Source of the DNA: Fusobacteriota bacterium
GTDB lineage: Bacteria > Fusobacteriota > Fusobacteriia > Fusobacteriales > Fusobacteriaceae
Reading direction: 5' to 3'
DNA: 15,490 bases
NCBI GenBank assembly: GCA_023389595.1
Contig: JAEWEF010000071.1
Location: 1-15,490, forward strand
The notes beneath the pieces are model-generated. The model searched no databases. It was not told where the DNA came from and was given only the letters and a program-made list of their open reading frames with translations. Made by a program: the position numbers and the translations under genes. Shown piece after piece: positions 8,178 through 15,121 of this stretch; positions within the stretch are counted from its first letter, which is position 1, and the number at the start of each line of letters is the position of its first letter.

Positions 8178-8729
8178 TTAAATTAGTTCCATTCCTTTTT
8201 TAACTTTTGTTATTGTTTCGTTATCGAAAAGCTTTTTAGCAATTTCAAAAGCAAAACCAACAGCGTGACCGGCACCTATAGAAGTTACAATATTTTTATC
8301 AACACAAATATTTTCACCAGTGTAATTATATTTTTCTTTAAAATCTTCTTTTGTTGAAGAGTGTGCTGTTAAATTTATACCATTTGCTATATTGTTATAT
8401 GAAAAAATTGTTGGTCCTCCACAAATTGCTCCTACAATTTTGTTGTCTTCTAAATATTTTTTTAATAGATTAACAACTTTTTCGTTTTCTCTTAAATTAA
8501 TGTAACCGGGATATCCACCAGGAATTATTAAAACATCACCATCAAGTAAATTTATTTCATCTATGTTTGCATCAGCCTTAACTTCAACTCCTTGAGCAGA
8601 TTTAACAAATAAGTTTTCATTTAGAGAAATAGTTTTTAATTCTGCACCACATCTTCTAAGAACATCAACAGGAGCCATAGCCTCTAAAAGTTCAAAGCCA
8701 TCTGCTAGAAAAACATAAACTTTTTTCAT
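8178..8729 (-). CDS. DJ-1/YajL-family protein (second of two)
   Basis: A 183-residue protein closer to the classical DJ-1/YajL type than the copy at 663-1238. It has A-D-G-F-E-L-L-E at the N-terminus (conserved Glu at 16), a P-V-D-V-L-R-R helix start, P-G-G-Y-P-G in the middle, and the nucleophile elbow A-I-C-G-G-P with Cys103. The family's T-S-x-G-x-G-x-A-x-x-F-A stretch is also present. Such proteins are linked to glyoxal detoxification, protein repair or oxidative stress; which applies here cannot be read from sequence. It lies eleven bases after the small acidic gene, so the two are cotranscribed. It is followed by a strong terminator. A good ribosome-binding site (AGGAGGC) precedes the ATG. 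Confidence 0.9.
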   Translation of the reverse strand: MKKVYVFLADGFELLEAMAPVDVLRRCGAELKTISLNENLFVKSAQGVEVKADANIDEINLLDGDVLIIPGGYPGYINLRENEKVVNLLKKYLEDNKIVGAICGGPTIFSYNNIANGINLTAHSSTKEDFKEKYNYTGENICVDKNIVTSIGAGHAVGFAFEIAKKLFDNETITKVKKGMELI

Positions 8730-8740
8730 ACTGCCTCCTT

Positions 8741-8989
8741 TTAATAGTTTGCAATTTTTCCAGATAATATCAAAGAAAGTACGTATTGGTGAGCGTCAAC
8801 CATTGCATTGCAATAAGCAGATTTTGCTTCTCCTTCATAAAAAGCGTTTAATAAAATTTGTTGTTGCTCAGCTATATTTGTTTCTAAATCTTTTACTGTA
8901 AGAGTACCATTTTTATATTCATTAACTAGAGCATCAAAAATATCACTAAAAGTAGAATCGTAAAGTTCTTCAGCCCAATTATCAAACAT
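8741..8989 (-). CDS. Small acidic protein of unknown function
   Basis: An 82-residue cytoplasmic protein that I do not recognise. An ATG at 9004 is also in frame, but the sequence GGAGGA directly after it is an ideal ribosome-binding site for the ATG at 8989 (about eight bases on), so the shorter form is preferred. The product has 13 Asp/Glu, four Lys and no Arg, giving a net charge near minus nine. It has no signal peptide or membrane segment and looks mostly helical, with one Cys (60) and the phrase A-M-V-D-A-H-Q-Y-V-L near the end. It is the first gene of a unit with the second DJ-1-family gene and has a perfect consensus promoter, so it is probably well expressed. Confidence 0.75.
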   Translation of the reverse strand: MFDNWAEELYDSTFSDIFDALVNEYKNGTLTVKDLETNIAEQQQILLNAFYEGEAKSAYCNAMVDAHQYVLSLILSGKIANY

Positions 8990-9031
8990 GTTAGTTTCCT
9001 CCATTTTTTATTATGTTTTAATTTCAATTTA

Positions 9032-9060
9032 ATTATATAATTATTTATTAAAAATGTCAA
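9032..9060 (-). promoter_or_regulatory. Perfect consensus promoter for the small acidic protein and DJ-1 unit
   Basis: On the minus strand, TTGACA (9055-9060) is followed by exactly 17 bases and TATAAT (9032-9037). It lies 43 bases upstream of the preferred start and only seven bases after the end of the upstream lysO gene. Confidence 0.85.
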
Positions 9061-9067
9061 CAATTAA

Positions 9068-9664
9068 TTATTTGATAAAAATATTAACTACTGTAGGCAC
9101 TAATAAAGGAACAAGTATGCTTATAACTAATCCTGAATAAAATGAAATTATTGATATATCTGACGTATTATGTTTGTTTATTATTGGCAAAACTGAATCC
9201 ATTGCTGGAGCTCCAGACATTGATACAGCTGCGAGTGGTGTAATTTTTTTCGAAACAAAAGGAATAAAAAGCAGAGCTAATAATTCTCTAAACATATTGG
9301 ATAAAAATGATAAGCTACCAAGCTCAGCACTAATTTTTGAAAGTTCTATTGCAGAAAAAGAATACCAACCCATACCAGAACTGATTGCTATGCTTTCTCC
9401 TATAGGCATTTTTATAAAAAATGAAGCTACAGCTCCACCTAAAAGAGAAGCAATTATTGTTATTATTGGCAGAAGAATTATTTTTTTATTCAGATTTTTT
9501 AAATTTTTAAAAATAGATTTATTTCTACCTATATCCAAACCGATAACGAATAATAAAAAATATAAACCGAATTTTATTATTAAGTTCACATCAAAAAATA
9601 TGTGATTTTTAAAAATAAAACCTAAAAAACAACCAATTATAACTGAGGCAGATACCATAAACAT
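9068..9664 (-). CDS. lysO: Lysine exporter LysO, large (C-terminal) part
   Basis: A 198-residue membrane protein matching the C-terminal two thirds of LysO (formerly YbjE, DUF340), which exports L-lysine and toxic analogues across the inner membrane. The diagnostic stretch S-S-G-M-G-W-Y-S-F-S-A (about 94-104), followed by the R-E-L-L-A segment and a later S-G-A-P-A-M-D-S-V-L-P-I-I motif, matches the family closely. About six hydrophobic segments are visible. Its ATG overlaps the stop of the small partner by one base (TAATG). The summed length of the two parts, 287, is close to the single-chain E. coli protein (299). Confidence 0.88.
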   Translation of the reverse strand: MFMVSASVIIGCFLGFIFKNHIFFDVNLIIKFGLYFLLFVIGLDIGRNKSIFKNLKNLNKKIILLPIITIIASLLGGAVASFFIKMPIGESIAISSGMGWYSFSAIELSKISAELGSLSFLSNMFRELLALLFIPFVSKKITPLAAVSMSGAPAMDSVLPIINKHNTSDISIISFYSGLVISILVPLLVPTVVNIFIK

Positions 9665-9933
9665 TACTTATCACCTCTGTATATAATTTTAACAAAAAAT
9701 ATAGAAAAAATTACTGCAAACAAAGCTACAACAAAAGATTTTAATCCTAGCAAATGTATGTTTGATAAAATTTGTTTATCAGAACCTATTGCAAATCCCA
9801 TTGCAGCTAACAAAATACACAGAGCTATATTTTGTAAAGTTGACATTTTTTCATCTATAAATTTTGGGAGCAAAGATTTTCTCGATATGAATGCTCCAAC
9901 TAACATTATTAAAAAATAAAATAAAATTTCCAC
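9664..9933 (-). CDS. lysO: LysO, small (N-terminal) part
   Basis: An 89-residue protein with three hydrophobic segments. It corresponds to the N-terminal part of LysO/DUF340, with the family-like S-T-L-Q-N-I-A-L-C-I-L-L-A-A-M-G-F stretch followed by a G-S-D loop. The start is GTG at 9933, chosen because an unusual all-G ribosome-binding run (GGGGGG, 9939-9944) lies five bases upstream. Its stop overlaps the start of the large part by one base, so the two chains are made together and probably assemble. Two-gene LysO arrangements are known in other anaerobes, so this looks like a stable split and not a broken gene. Confidence 0.8.
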   Translation of the reverse strand: MEILFYFLIMLVGAFISRKSLLPKFIDEKMSTLQNIALCILLAAMGFAIGSDKQILSNIHLLGLKSFVVALFAVIFSIFFVKIIYRGDK

Positions 9934-9959
9934 AATAACCCCCCAAAAATTTTAAAATT

Positions 9960-10967
9960 TTATAAATTTGAAAAAATATATTTAGTTGTATTAAAAAAAT
10001 AATTTTTTTCATCAGTAAATTTTGGATATAAACCAATTGTTTCATCAGAAAATAAATTTGGCACTTCTTGGGTTTCAAAACATATGCCAGCATTATTTTC
10101 GATTCCTATATCACTCAAAAAATTTCCAGTATAAACGACAACGGCAGGATAAGAAGTTTCTATTTGCATTTGAATGTCATTTTGTTGAAAAGATACTGCA
10201 TTTTTAGAATTTAAAATAAAGGGGTGGTCTATTCCCCTTGCAATTTCTTTTTGCTCATCGTTCTGCATAAAAAAATCAGATAATTTTTTACTTTTTCTAA
10301 AATCAAAAATTGTATTATCTAAATTTCTTATATTTTTTGGAATAAATTCGCCATCTATACTTATCATATAATCTGAATTTATTAGTAAATGAGCATTTTG
10401 TATATTTTTTTCTCCAAAGTTAAAATAACTGTGATTAGTTAAATTTATATAAGTTTTTTTATCACTATGAGCTATGTAATTTATTTCTAAAATATTATCA
10501 AGCAATTTAAATTCAACTTCTATTTTGACGTTTGCTGGATAACCATTTTCAAATTCTTTACTGAATATAGACATACTTATCCCGTTTTGGATATTTTCAG
10601 TTTGCCAAATTTTATTGCTTATAGAATTAACACCACCATGTATATGATTTTTATTATTGTTTTTAGTAAGATTGTAAATTTTGTCATCTATTTTCAGCAA
10701 TCCATTTTTTATTCTGCCAGCAGTTCTGCCAACAGTCGCTCCTATGTACGCACCATTATTTTCGTAATATTTAATTTTATCGTAAGATAAAACTAAATTG
10801 TTTTTATTTGAACTTTTTTTAAAAAAAATAGATTTTATAATAGCACCAAAATTTAAAATTTCTATTTTCAAAAAGGAATTTTCTATTTCGTATGAATAAA
10901 CTTCTTCATTAAAACTTGTTCTATCAAAAAATTTTTTTTGTATTTTAACATCATCATATATTGTCAT
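9960..10967 (-). CDS. galM: Aldose 1-epimerase (mutarotase)
   Basis: A 335-residue enzyme that interconverts alpha and beta anomers of aldoses such as galactose or glucose. Family motifs are present: G-A-T-V-G-R-T-A-G-R-I near residue 80, N-H-I-H-G-G (about 107-112), the catalytic His in N-L-T-N-H-S-Y-F-N (His179), G-I-D-H-P-F, and the catalytic Glu in C-F-E-T-Q-E-V-P-N near the C-terminus. A GTG at 10979 is in frame four codons upstream. AGTAGGTG is well placed for the ATG at 10967 and overlaps that GTG, so the ATG is preferred. The TSUP gene ends 20 bases upstream and the split lysO follows 26 bases downstream. Confidence 0.9.
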   Translation of the reverse strand: MTIYDDVKIQKKFFDRTSFNEEVYSYEIENSFLKIEILNFGAIIKSIFFKKSSNKNNLVLSYDKIKYYENNGAYIGATVGRTAGRIKNGLLKIDDKIYNLTKNNNKNHIHGGVNSISNKIWQTENIQNGISMSIFSKEFENGYPANVKIEVEFKLLDNILEINYIAHSDKKTYINLTNHSYFNFGEKNIQNAHLLINSDYMISIDGEFIPKNIRNLDNTIFDFRKSKKLSDFFMQNDEQKEIARGIDHPFILNSKNAVSFQQNDIQMQIETSYPAVVVYTGNFLSDIGIENNAGICFETQEVPNLFSDETIGLYPKFTDEKNYFFNTTKYIFSNL

Positions 10968-10987
10968 TATTTTTAACACCTACTAAA

Positions 10988-11779
10988 TTAGAAAAATATT
11001 TCTTTTCCCATTTTTAAAATAAGAATAGAAGTTACAACTAAAAACAGTGGTTTTGTAATTTTTGTACCTTTTTTAATTGCGAGAGATGCACCTAAAAATC
11101 CACCTATCATCATAAGCAGTGCTATTGGTATGCCCAAGAAAAAATTAACTTTTCCGTAATAGGTAAATAAAAATATACTTATTATGTTGCTAGAAACATT
11201 TAAAATTTTTGCATTACCATTTGCACTGTTAAAATCAAATTTAAATATTTTCATAAGAAAAAATATTAAAAAAGATCCTGTACCTGGTCCTATAAATCCG
11301 TCGTAAAATCCTATGGTAAAAGCCATTATTTTTCCTAAAAACATATTTTTTTTGTTTGGCCCAGTGTAGTTACTAGTCTCACCTAACTTTTTATTAATTA
11401 TAGTGTAGATAAAAACAAAAATTAAAAGAAAAAATGAAATCGGTTTAAAATACATTGCATCGATTGAAACTGCAGTTTTAACTCCTAAAAATGCACCTAT
11501 AAGTGAAAAGATTGCTAGCTTCCAAATTATTTCAGTGTTTACTTTTTTTGCGTTCCAAAATTTTAATGCACTTACAGAAGTTGATAGTGATGCAGAAATT
11601 TTGTTTGTACCAAGAGCTACATGAGGATCAAGACCTGCAGCGTAATAAGCTGGAAGTGAAATTAATCCCCCTCCACCAACCATAGCATCTATTACTGAAG
11701 ATAAAAAACAAAGCGATGCTAGCATGACAAATTTTGTAGAAGTGATATTAATAACAAGTTGATCAATCAAATTTTCCAT
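10988..11779 (-). CDS. TSUP (TauE/SafE)-family membrane permease
   Basis: A 263-residue integral membrane protein with about eight hydrophobic segments in the two-fold arrangement of the TSUP family. Members move sulfite, sulfonates, sulfoacetate or other small organic anions. The first half has the family motif V-D-A-M-V-G-G-G-G-L-I-S-L-P followed by G-T-N-K; the second half has G-F-I-G-P-G-T-G-S. The start is supported by AAGGAGT at 11787-11793. It follows the patatin gene by 18 bases. The substrate cannot be inferred from its neighbours, none of which is a sulfur gene. Confidence 0.9.
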   Translation of the reverse strand: MENLIDQLVINITSTKFVMLASLCFLSSVIDAMVGGGGLISLPAYYAAGLDPHVALGTNKISASLSTSVSALKFWNAKKVNTEIIWKLAIFSLIGAFLGVKTAVSIDAMYFKPISFFLLIFVFIYTIINKKLGETSNYTGPNKKNMFLGKIMAFTIGFYDGFIGPGTGSFLIFFLMKIFKFDFNSANGNAKILNVSSNIISIFLFTYYGKVNFFLGIPIALLMMIGGFLGASLAIKKGTKITKPLFLVVTSILILKMGKEIFF

Positions 11780-11797
11780 TAAAAAAACTCCTTTATA

Positions 11798-14125
11798 TTA
11801 ATCTAAATTGTATCCGATAGAAAAAGATCCTACGAAATTTCTACTTCTTAAATTATTCGATAAAGAAAATTCAACTCTTCCAAGAGGGGTTATAAACATC
11901 ATACCAGACGAAATTCCTACATCAAATTTTTTTGTTTGAAGTTGATTGTTTAAATCAAAAATATTTCCTAAATCATTGTAGTACGCCAAATTAAATTTAT
12001 TTACAAGATAAACGGAACTTGTAAGTCTTGATCTAAGACCCAGCCTTAAAGCAAGAAAATTATTTGTTAATTTTTCTTGACTTGCATAACCGTATAAAGC
12101 AAATTCAGAATTATCTAAATTATCTCTATTACCACCAAGTTTTATATATCTATTTAGTGGAGGATTTTCACTATTTATATATGCACCGGCACCACCAACT
12201 ATTAAAGTGTTATTGTCGGTTACTTTCATATATTTATTAAAATTAAATGATGGATTGATAATTAAATGATCTTTATTTTCGTTTATATTTAATTTTAATT
12301 TTGCATTAAATTTTGTTCCGCTATTTGGAACTTGTATCGAATCTAAAGAATTGTATTTAATCTTAGATATTAACGAAAATTCTTGAGCAGATTTTTCGTG
12401 TATTTTATTTTTAAAATCACCAAAGCTAAGTTTAATATTAGAATAATTTGCTTCAGCTCCTATTAAAATTTCTTTGTTGTTGCTAATATTTCCTATTGCA
12501 CCTATAGCGACAGAAGCTTCTCTATTTTTAAAAGATGCGACTCTTTGATTTTTTTCATAAAAAAATAATGGATTTTCAGCCAAATTTATTTCTGAATAAA
12601 AACCAAACATATTTTTACTGCCAGGTAATATATTTGTATATAAATTTAAAGAGTTGTACCTTCCAAGTTTTATGCCGGCAGAAAGTTTGTGTCCCAATTT
12701 GCTCGAAACTATGAAATCTGAACCTATGCTTAGAGAAGTACCGTAATCAGTGTTGTATTTTAAACCTATACCTACAACATTTTCATGTTGCTTATCTCCG
12801 TAAAAAATTAGATTATTTCCATTTATAGAATAATAAATTTTATTAACAAACATATAATTATAAATATTAGAGTTAATTTCATCTATTTTTTCGATGGATA
12901 ACTTTTGATTTTCGTAATCTGAAAATGCCATATATAAATACTGTTTTTGTTGCTCTGTAAAATCCCCTTCAAAAGAAATTTTTTCTATATAATACTCTAA
13001 ATTTTTTTCGTTGTCATTATAATTTCTTTTTTTGTTTTCAGAATTTTTTTTAGGTAATTTTTTTAAAATCTCTATTTTATTTTTTGCTGCGAGTTCGCCA
13101 GCTTCTTTTAATTTGGCGCTAGAATAAATATCTACAACAGAAAATTTTTCTACATCTGGCTCTATTGTTATAGTAGCTTTTTTCAACTGATTTGTGTTAT
13201 CTTCTTTTGAATAAATAGCTATTATTTGTTTTGTCATAGAAATTAAATCGTAATTTTCTTTTTCATCAATGCTTGAGCCTATATCACAAGCAATTACAAT
13301 ATCAGCACCCATGTTGTAAGTTTCTTCGACAGGAATATTACGCCTTACACCCCCATCAATATATTCGTTATCACCTATTTTTATGGGTTCTAAAATTGGA
13401 GGAATTGCTATCGAAGCAGCAACAGATTTTGCCAAATCACCTTTAACTAAGGTTGTATTCTCACCAGTTTTTAAATTTGTTGCAACAATTCTGATTGGTA
13501 TAGGAAGTTTATTAAAATCTACTTCACCTGGATATTTTTGGAACATTTTTTTTAGCATTTGATATATAGATTGAGAACTAACTAATCCACTAGGAAGATA
13601 AATATTAAAATTTTTATCAAAATTTATATTAAAAGAATGTAAATCTAAAAAATCTTTTCTAGCTATTGGCATATTTTTTTCGTTGGGTTTCATATTGAAA
13701 AAATTTTCCAAGTTCATAACACTCATAAATTTTTCAATTTCTTCTAAATTGTAACCAACCGAGTAAAGAGATGCTATCAAAGCACCTATACTTGTGCCAG
13801 ATATATAATCTATTTTTATATTTTCTTCTTCAAGAACTTTTAATATTCCCAAATGTGCAAAGCCTTTTGCTCCACCACCACTAAGAGCGACGCCGATTTT
13901 TAAATTTTGAGAATTATTTAAGGCTTTTTCATTTCTTTGTTTTTGCAATTTGTCTATTTCTAATTTTATTTTTTTAATTTCGTTTTCAAGATTTTGTATT
14001 TTTACATCTTCAGAAAAAATTGTTTTATTGTCATTTTTATTGTATGCTTCAGAATATGAAAATGTAGCGTTAGATAAAAATATACAAATTATTGTTAGAA
14101 AATAAATTATTCTTGAATATGACAT
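11798..14125 (-). CDS. fplA: Patatin-like type Vd autotransporter (FplA-like phospholipase)
   Basis: A 775-residue outer-membrane phospholipase of the type Vd secretion class. In order: a signal peptide (about 1-26), a Lys/Glu-rich predicted coiled coil (about 38-66), and a patatin domain (about 75-300) with oxyanion-hole G-G-G-A-K-G (83-88), nucleophile G-T-S-I-G (Ser112) and catalytic Asp257 in D-G-G. A POTRA-like domain (about 372-440) and a beta-barrel with alternating strands to the C-terminus follow. The architecture and length match FplA of Fusobacterium nucleatum, a class A phospholipase. The catalytic Ser/Asp pair is intact, so the enzyme should be active. The last residues are G-Y-N-L-D, without the usual terminal aromatic residue. 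The start is supported by AAGGAGT at 14132-14138. First gene of an operon with the TSUP, galM and lysO genes. Confidence 0.93.
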   Translation of the reverse strand: MSYSRIIYFLTIICIFLSNATFSYSEAYNKNDNKTIFSEDVKIQNLENEIKKIKLEIDKLQKQRNEKALNNSQNLKIGVALSGGGAKGFAHLGILKVLEEENIKIDYISGTSIGALIASLYSVGYNLEEIEKFMSVMNLENFFNMKPNEKNMPIARKDFLDLHSFNINFDKNFNIYLPSGLVSSQSIYQMLKKMFQKYPGEVDFNKLPIPIRIVATNLKTGENTTLVKGDLAKSVAASIAIPPILEPIKIGDNEYIDGGVRRNIPVEETYNMGADIVIACDIGSSIDEKENYDLISMTKQIIAIYSKEDNTNQLKKATITIEPDVEKFSVVDIYSSAKLKEAGELAAKNKIEILKKLPKKNSENKKRNYNDNEKNLEYYIEKISFEGDFTEQQKQYLYMAFSDYENQKLSIEKIDEINSNIYNYMFVNKIYYSINGNNLIFYGDKQHENVVGIGLKYNTDYGTSLSIGSDFIVSSKLGHKLSAGIKLGRYNSLNLYTNILPGSKNMFGFYSEINLAENPLFFYEKNQRVASFKNREASVAIGAIGNISNNKEILIGAEANYSNIKLSFGDFKNKIHEKSAQEFSLISKIKYNSLDSIQVPNSGTKFNAKLKLNINENKDHLIINPSFNFNKYMKVTDNNTLIVGGAGAYINSENPPLNRYIKLGGNRDNLDNSEFALYGYASQEKLTNNFLALRLGLRSRLTSSVYLVNKFNLAYYNDLGNIFDLNNQLQTKKFDVGISSGMMFITPLGRVEFSLSNNLRSRNFVGSFSIGYNLD

Positions 14126-14156
14126 TACATTACTCCTTTTAATTTTGTATTACTTC

Positions 14157-14185
14157 ATTATATCAATCTTTTAAAATAAAGTTAA
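14157..14185 (-). promoter_or_regulatory. Promoter of the fplA operon
   Basis: On the minus strand, TTAACT (14180-14185) is followed by 17 bases and TATAAT (14157-14162), with TG giving the extended -10 TGATATAAT (14157-14165). It lies 32 bases upstream of the fplA start. Confidence 0.75.
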
Positions 14186-14244
14186 TAATTAATTGCTAAA
14201 TAAAAAAAGATTTTTTAGTAACTAGTAAATTTTAAAAATAAAAA

Positions 14245-14272
14245 TTGACTTACAATACAAAATTAATATAAA
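14245..14272 (+). promoter_or_regulatory. Promoter of the small membrane protein gene
   Basis: TTGACT (14245-14250) and TATAAA (14267-14272) are separated by 16 bases. It is divergent from the fplA promoter and 31 bases upstream of the start codon. Confidence 0.6.
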
Positions 14273-14303
14273 ATTTTAAAAAGTTTAAGGGGAAAAGAAT
14301 TTT

Positions 14304-14687
14304 ATGAAATCGGTACAGTATTTATCCATTATGAGGAAGTCTTTGAAAATATTTGAAATATTTGTATGTTTTGTAGCAATAATTTTAGCTGTATATGGAA
14401 AAATTGATAATTTTAATGCCTCACATTATGGATTTAAGATTAAAACTATAAAAAGTGCTATCACACAAAATGACAATCAAATGTACATACATTTGCAAGA
14501 TATACCAAGTATAGAGAGTGTTGGTATAATAACAGAGCAAAATATAGTATATAATATTTTGATGTCATTCTCTCAAATTGTAGCAATGGCAATAAAACAT
14601 TTGCAATTATTTATTGCAATCGCGGCAGTTATTATAATTAGGATAAAATATTACTTAAATAATAGTGAAAAGAACAATAATACTTAA
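14304..14687 (+). CDS. Small membrane protein of unknown function
   Basis: A 127-residue protein that I do not recognise. One clear hydrophobic segment lies near residues 14-33. A hydrophobic C-terminal half (about 80-117) contains one or two more, ending in a basic and Asn-rich tail. The central part (about 34-78) is polar and would face one side of the membrane. There is no cleavage site or lipobox. The ribosome-binding site AAGGGG (14287-14292) is eleven bases before the ATG; a second Met at residue 10 is a possible alternative start. It is the only plus-strand gene between fplA and the right end, with its own promoter, and is divergent from fplA. A strong hairpin terminator lies 105 bases downstream. 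Confidence 0.6.
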   Translation: MKSVQYLSIMRKSLKIFEIFVCFVAIILAVYGKIDNFNASHYGFKIKTIKSAITQNDNQMYIHLQDIPSIESVGIITEQNIVYNILMSFSQIVAMAIKHLQLFIAIAAVIIIRIKYYLNNSEKNNNT

Positions 14688-14792
14688 TAGGATTTATCTT
14701 ATTTCTGTTTGATAAATTTATATAGTACTTTTATAAAATGATATGAAATATAATTTTTGTATAATTATTTTATAAGTTAAATTAATGATAAG

Positions 14793-14823
14793 AAAAGCTA
14801 GCTGTAAAAACAGCTGGCTTTTT
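14793..14823 (+). terminator. Hairpin terminator after the small membrane protein gene
   Basis: A 13-pair stem (14793-14805 with 14810-14822, one G-T wobble) containing GCTAGCTGT/ACAGCTGGC, a four-A loop, and a run of five T at the end of the right arm (14819-14823). On the minus strand the hairpin is also followed by four T, so it may act both ways. Confidence 0.75.
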
Positions 14824-14878
14824 AAATTTATAATATATTTAGATAAGCTATAGTGTTGCAAGGCATAAATACAGTTAA

Positions 14879-14956
14879 AAATATAATGAAGAAAATGATA
14901 TCAAACATATAAAGTCGACACATGTGGAGACTATAGTTCTACTGTCAAGAAAATGA
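14879..14956 (+). pseudogene. Possible 3' remnant of a 23S rRNA (uracil-5-) methyltransferase gene
   Basis: Read in frame to the TGA at 14954-14956, this stretch ends S-T-H-V-E-T-I-V-L-L-S-R-K. That closely resembles the C-terminal end of RlmCD/RumA-type 23S rRNA uracil methyltransferases, whose last strand typically reads H-V/I-E-x-V-x-L-L-S-R. The frame is closed by TAA at 14876-14878, so only 25 codons remain and no start or ribosome-binding site is present. A strong terminator stands 29 bases after the stop, as at a real gene end. It could be a gene remnant, or a gene-end copy carried as part of an attachment site. The resemblance is from memory of the family and is short. Confidence 0.35.
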
Positions 14957-14985
14957 TAATAAAAAGGCTTAAAAGGCTTGAAATC

Positions 14986-15030
14986 AAGGGATTTCGCAAA
15001 AATGAAAAATTGAGCGAAGTCTCTTTTTTT
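14986..15030 (+). terminator. Orphan hairpin terminator
   Basis: AAGGGATTTCGC (14986-14997) pairs with GCGAAGTCTCTT (15014-15025) over 12 positions with two G-T wobbles. The loop has 16 bases and five T follow (15026-15030). It stands 29 bases after the stop of the methyltransferase-like remnant. An alternative short hairpin (GAAATC/GATTTC) competes with its left arm. Confidence 0.65.
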
Positions 15031-15040
15031 ATGTTTTGAA

Positions 15041-15121
15041 AACAGTCCTGACCACTGGGAAAACAGAGGTTGTAACAACAGGACTGCTTTTTTGCCTTGA
15101 CGAGGCAATAGGACTGTTGTC
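15041..15121 (+). other. Branched hairpin element, candidate structured RNA or terminator
   Basis: An outer stem CAGTCCTG (15043-15050) with CAGGACTG (15079-15086) encloses an inner hairpin, ACCaCTG with CAGaGGT around a GGAAAA loop, and is followed by six T (15088-15093). A second hairpin, TTGCCT/AGGCAA with a five-base loop (15092-15108), follows directly. GGACTGTT (15111-15118) can also pair with AACAGTCC (15041-15048), so two mutually exclusive folds exist. The stretch is about 46% G+C in a very AT-rich setting. It may be a terminator, an attenuator-like RNA or the end of a mobile element. Confidence 0.45.

Noticed and set aside
9174..9605. 143-codon plus-strand open frame opposite the large lysO gene
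   Set aside because: It is a shadow of a hydrophobic gene on the other strand. The minus-strand frame has a clear LysO signature.
9662..9668. Frameshift or pseudogene at the lysO junction
   Set aside because: The stop and start overlap precisely as TAATG, both parts have intact family sequence, and the small part has its own ribosome-binding site.
9851..10093. Minus-strand open frame of 80 codons between galM and the small lysO gene
   Set aside because: It overlaps both genes in another frame; both have clear family motifs and ribosome-binding sites.
14726..14765. Promoter for a small RNA ending at the 14793-14823 terminator
   Set aside because: TATAAT occurs at 14749-14754 and 14760-14765, but neither has a matching -35 or a TGn extension, and such hexamers are common by chance in this AT-rich DNA.
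14960..14978. Tandem AAAAGGCTT repeat as part of a CRISPR or repeat array
   Set aside because: There are only two nine-base copies, directly adjacent and without spacers.
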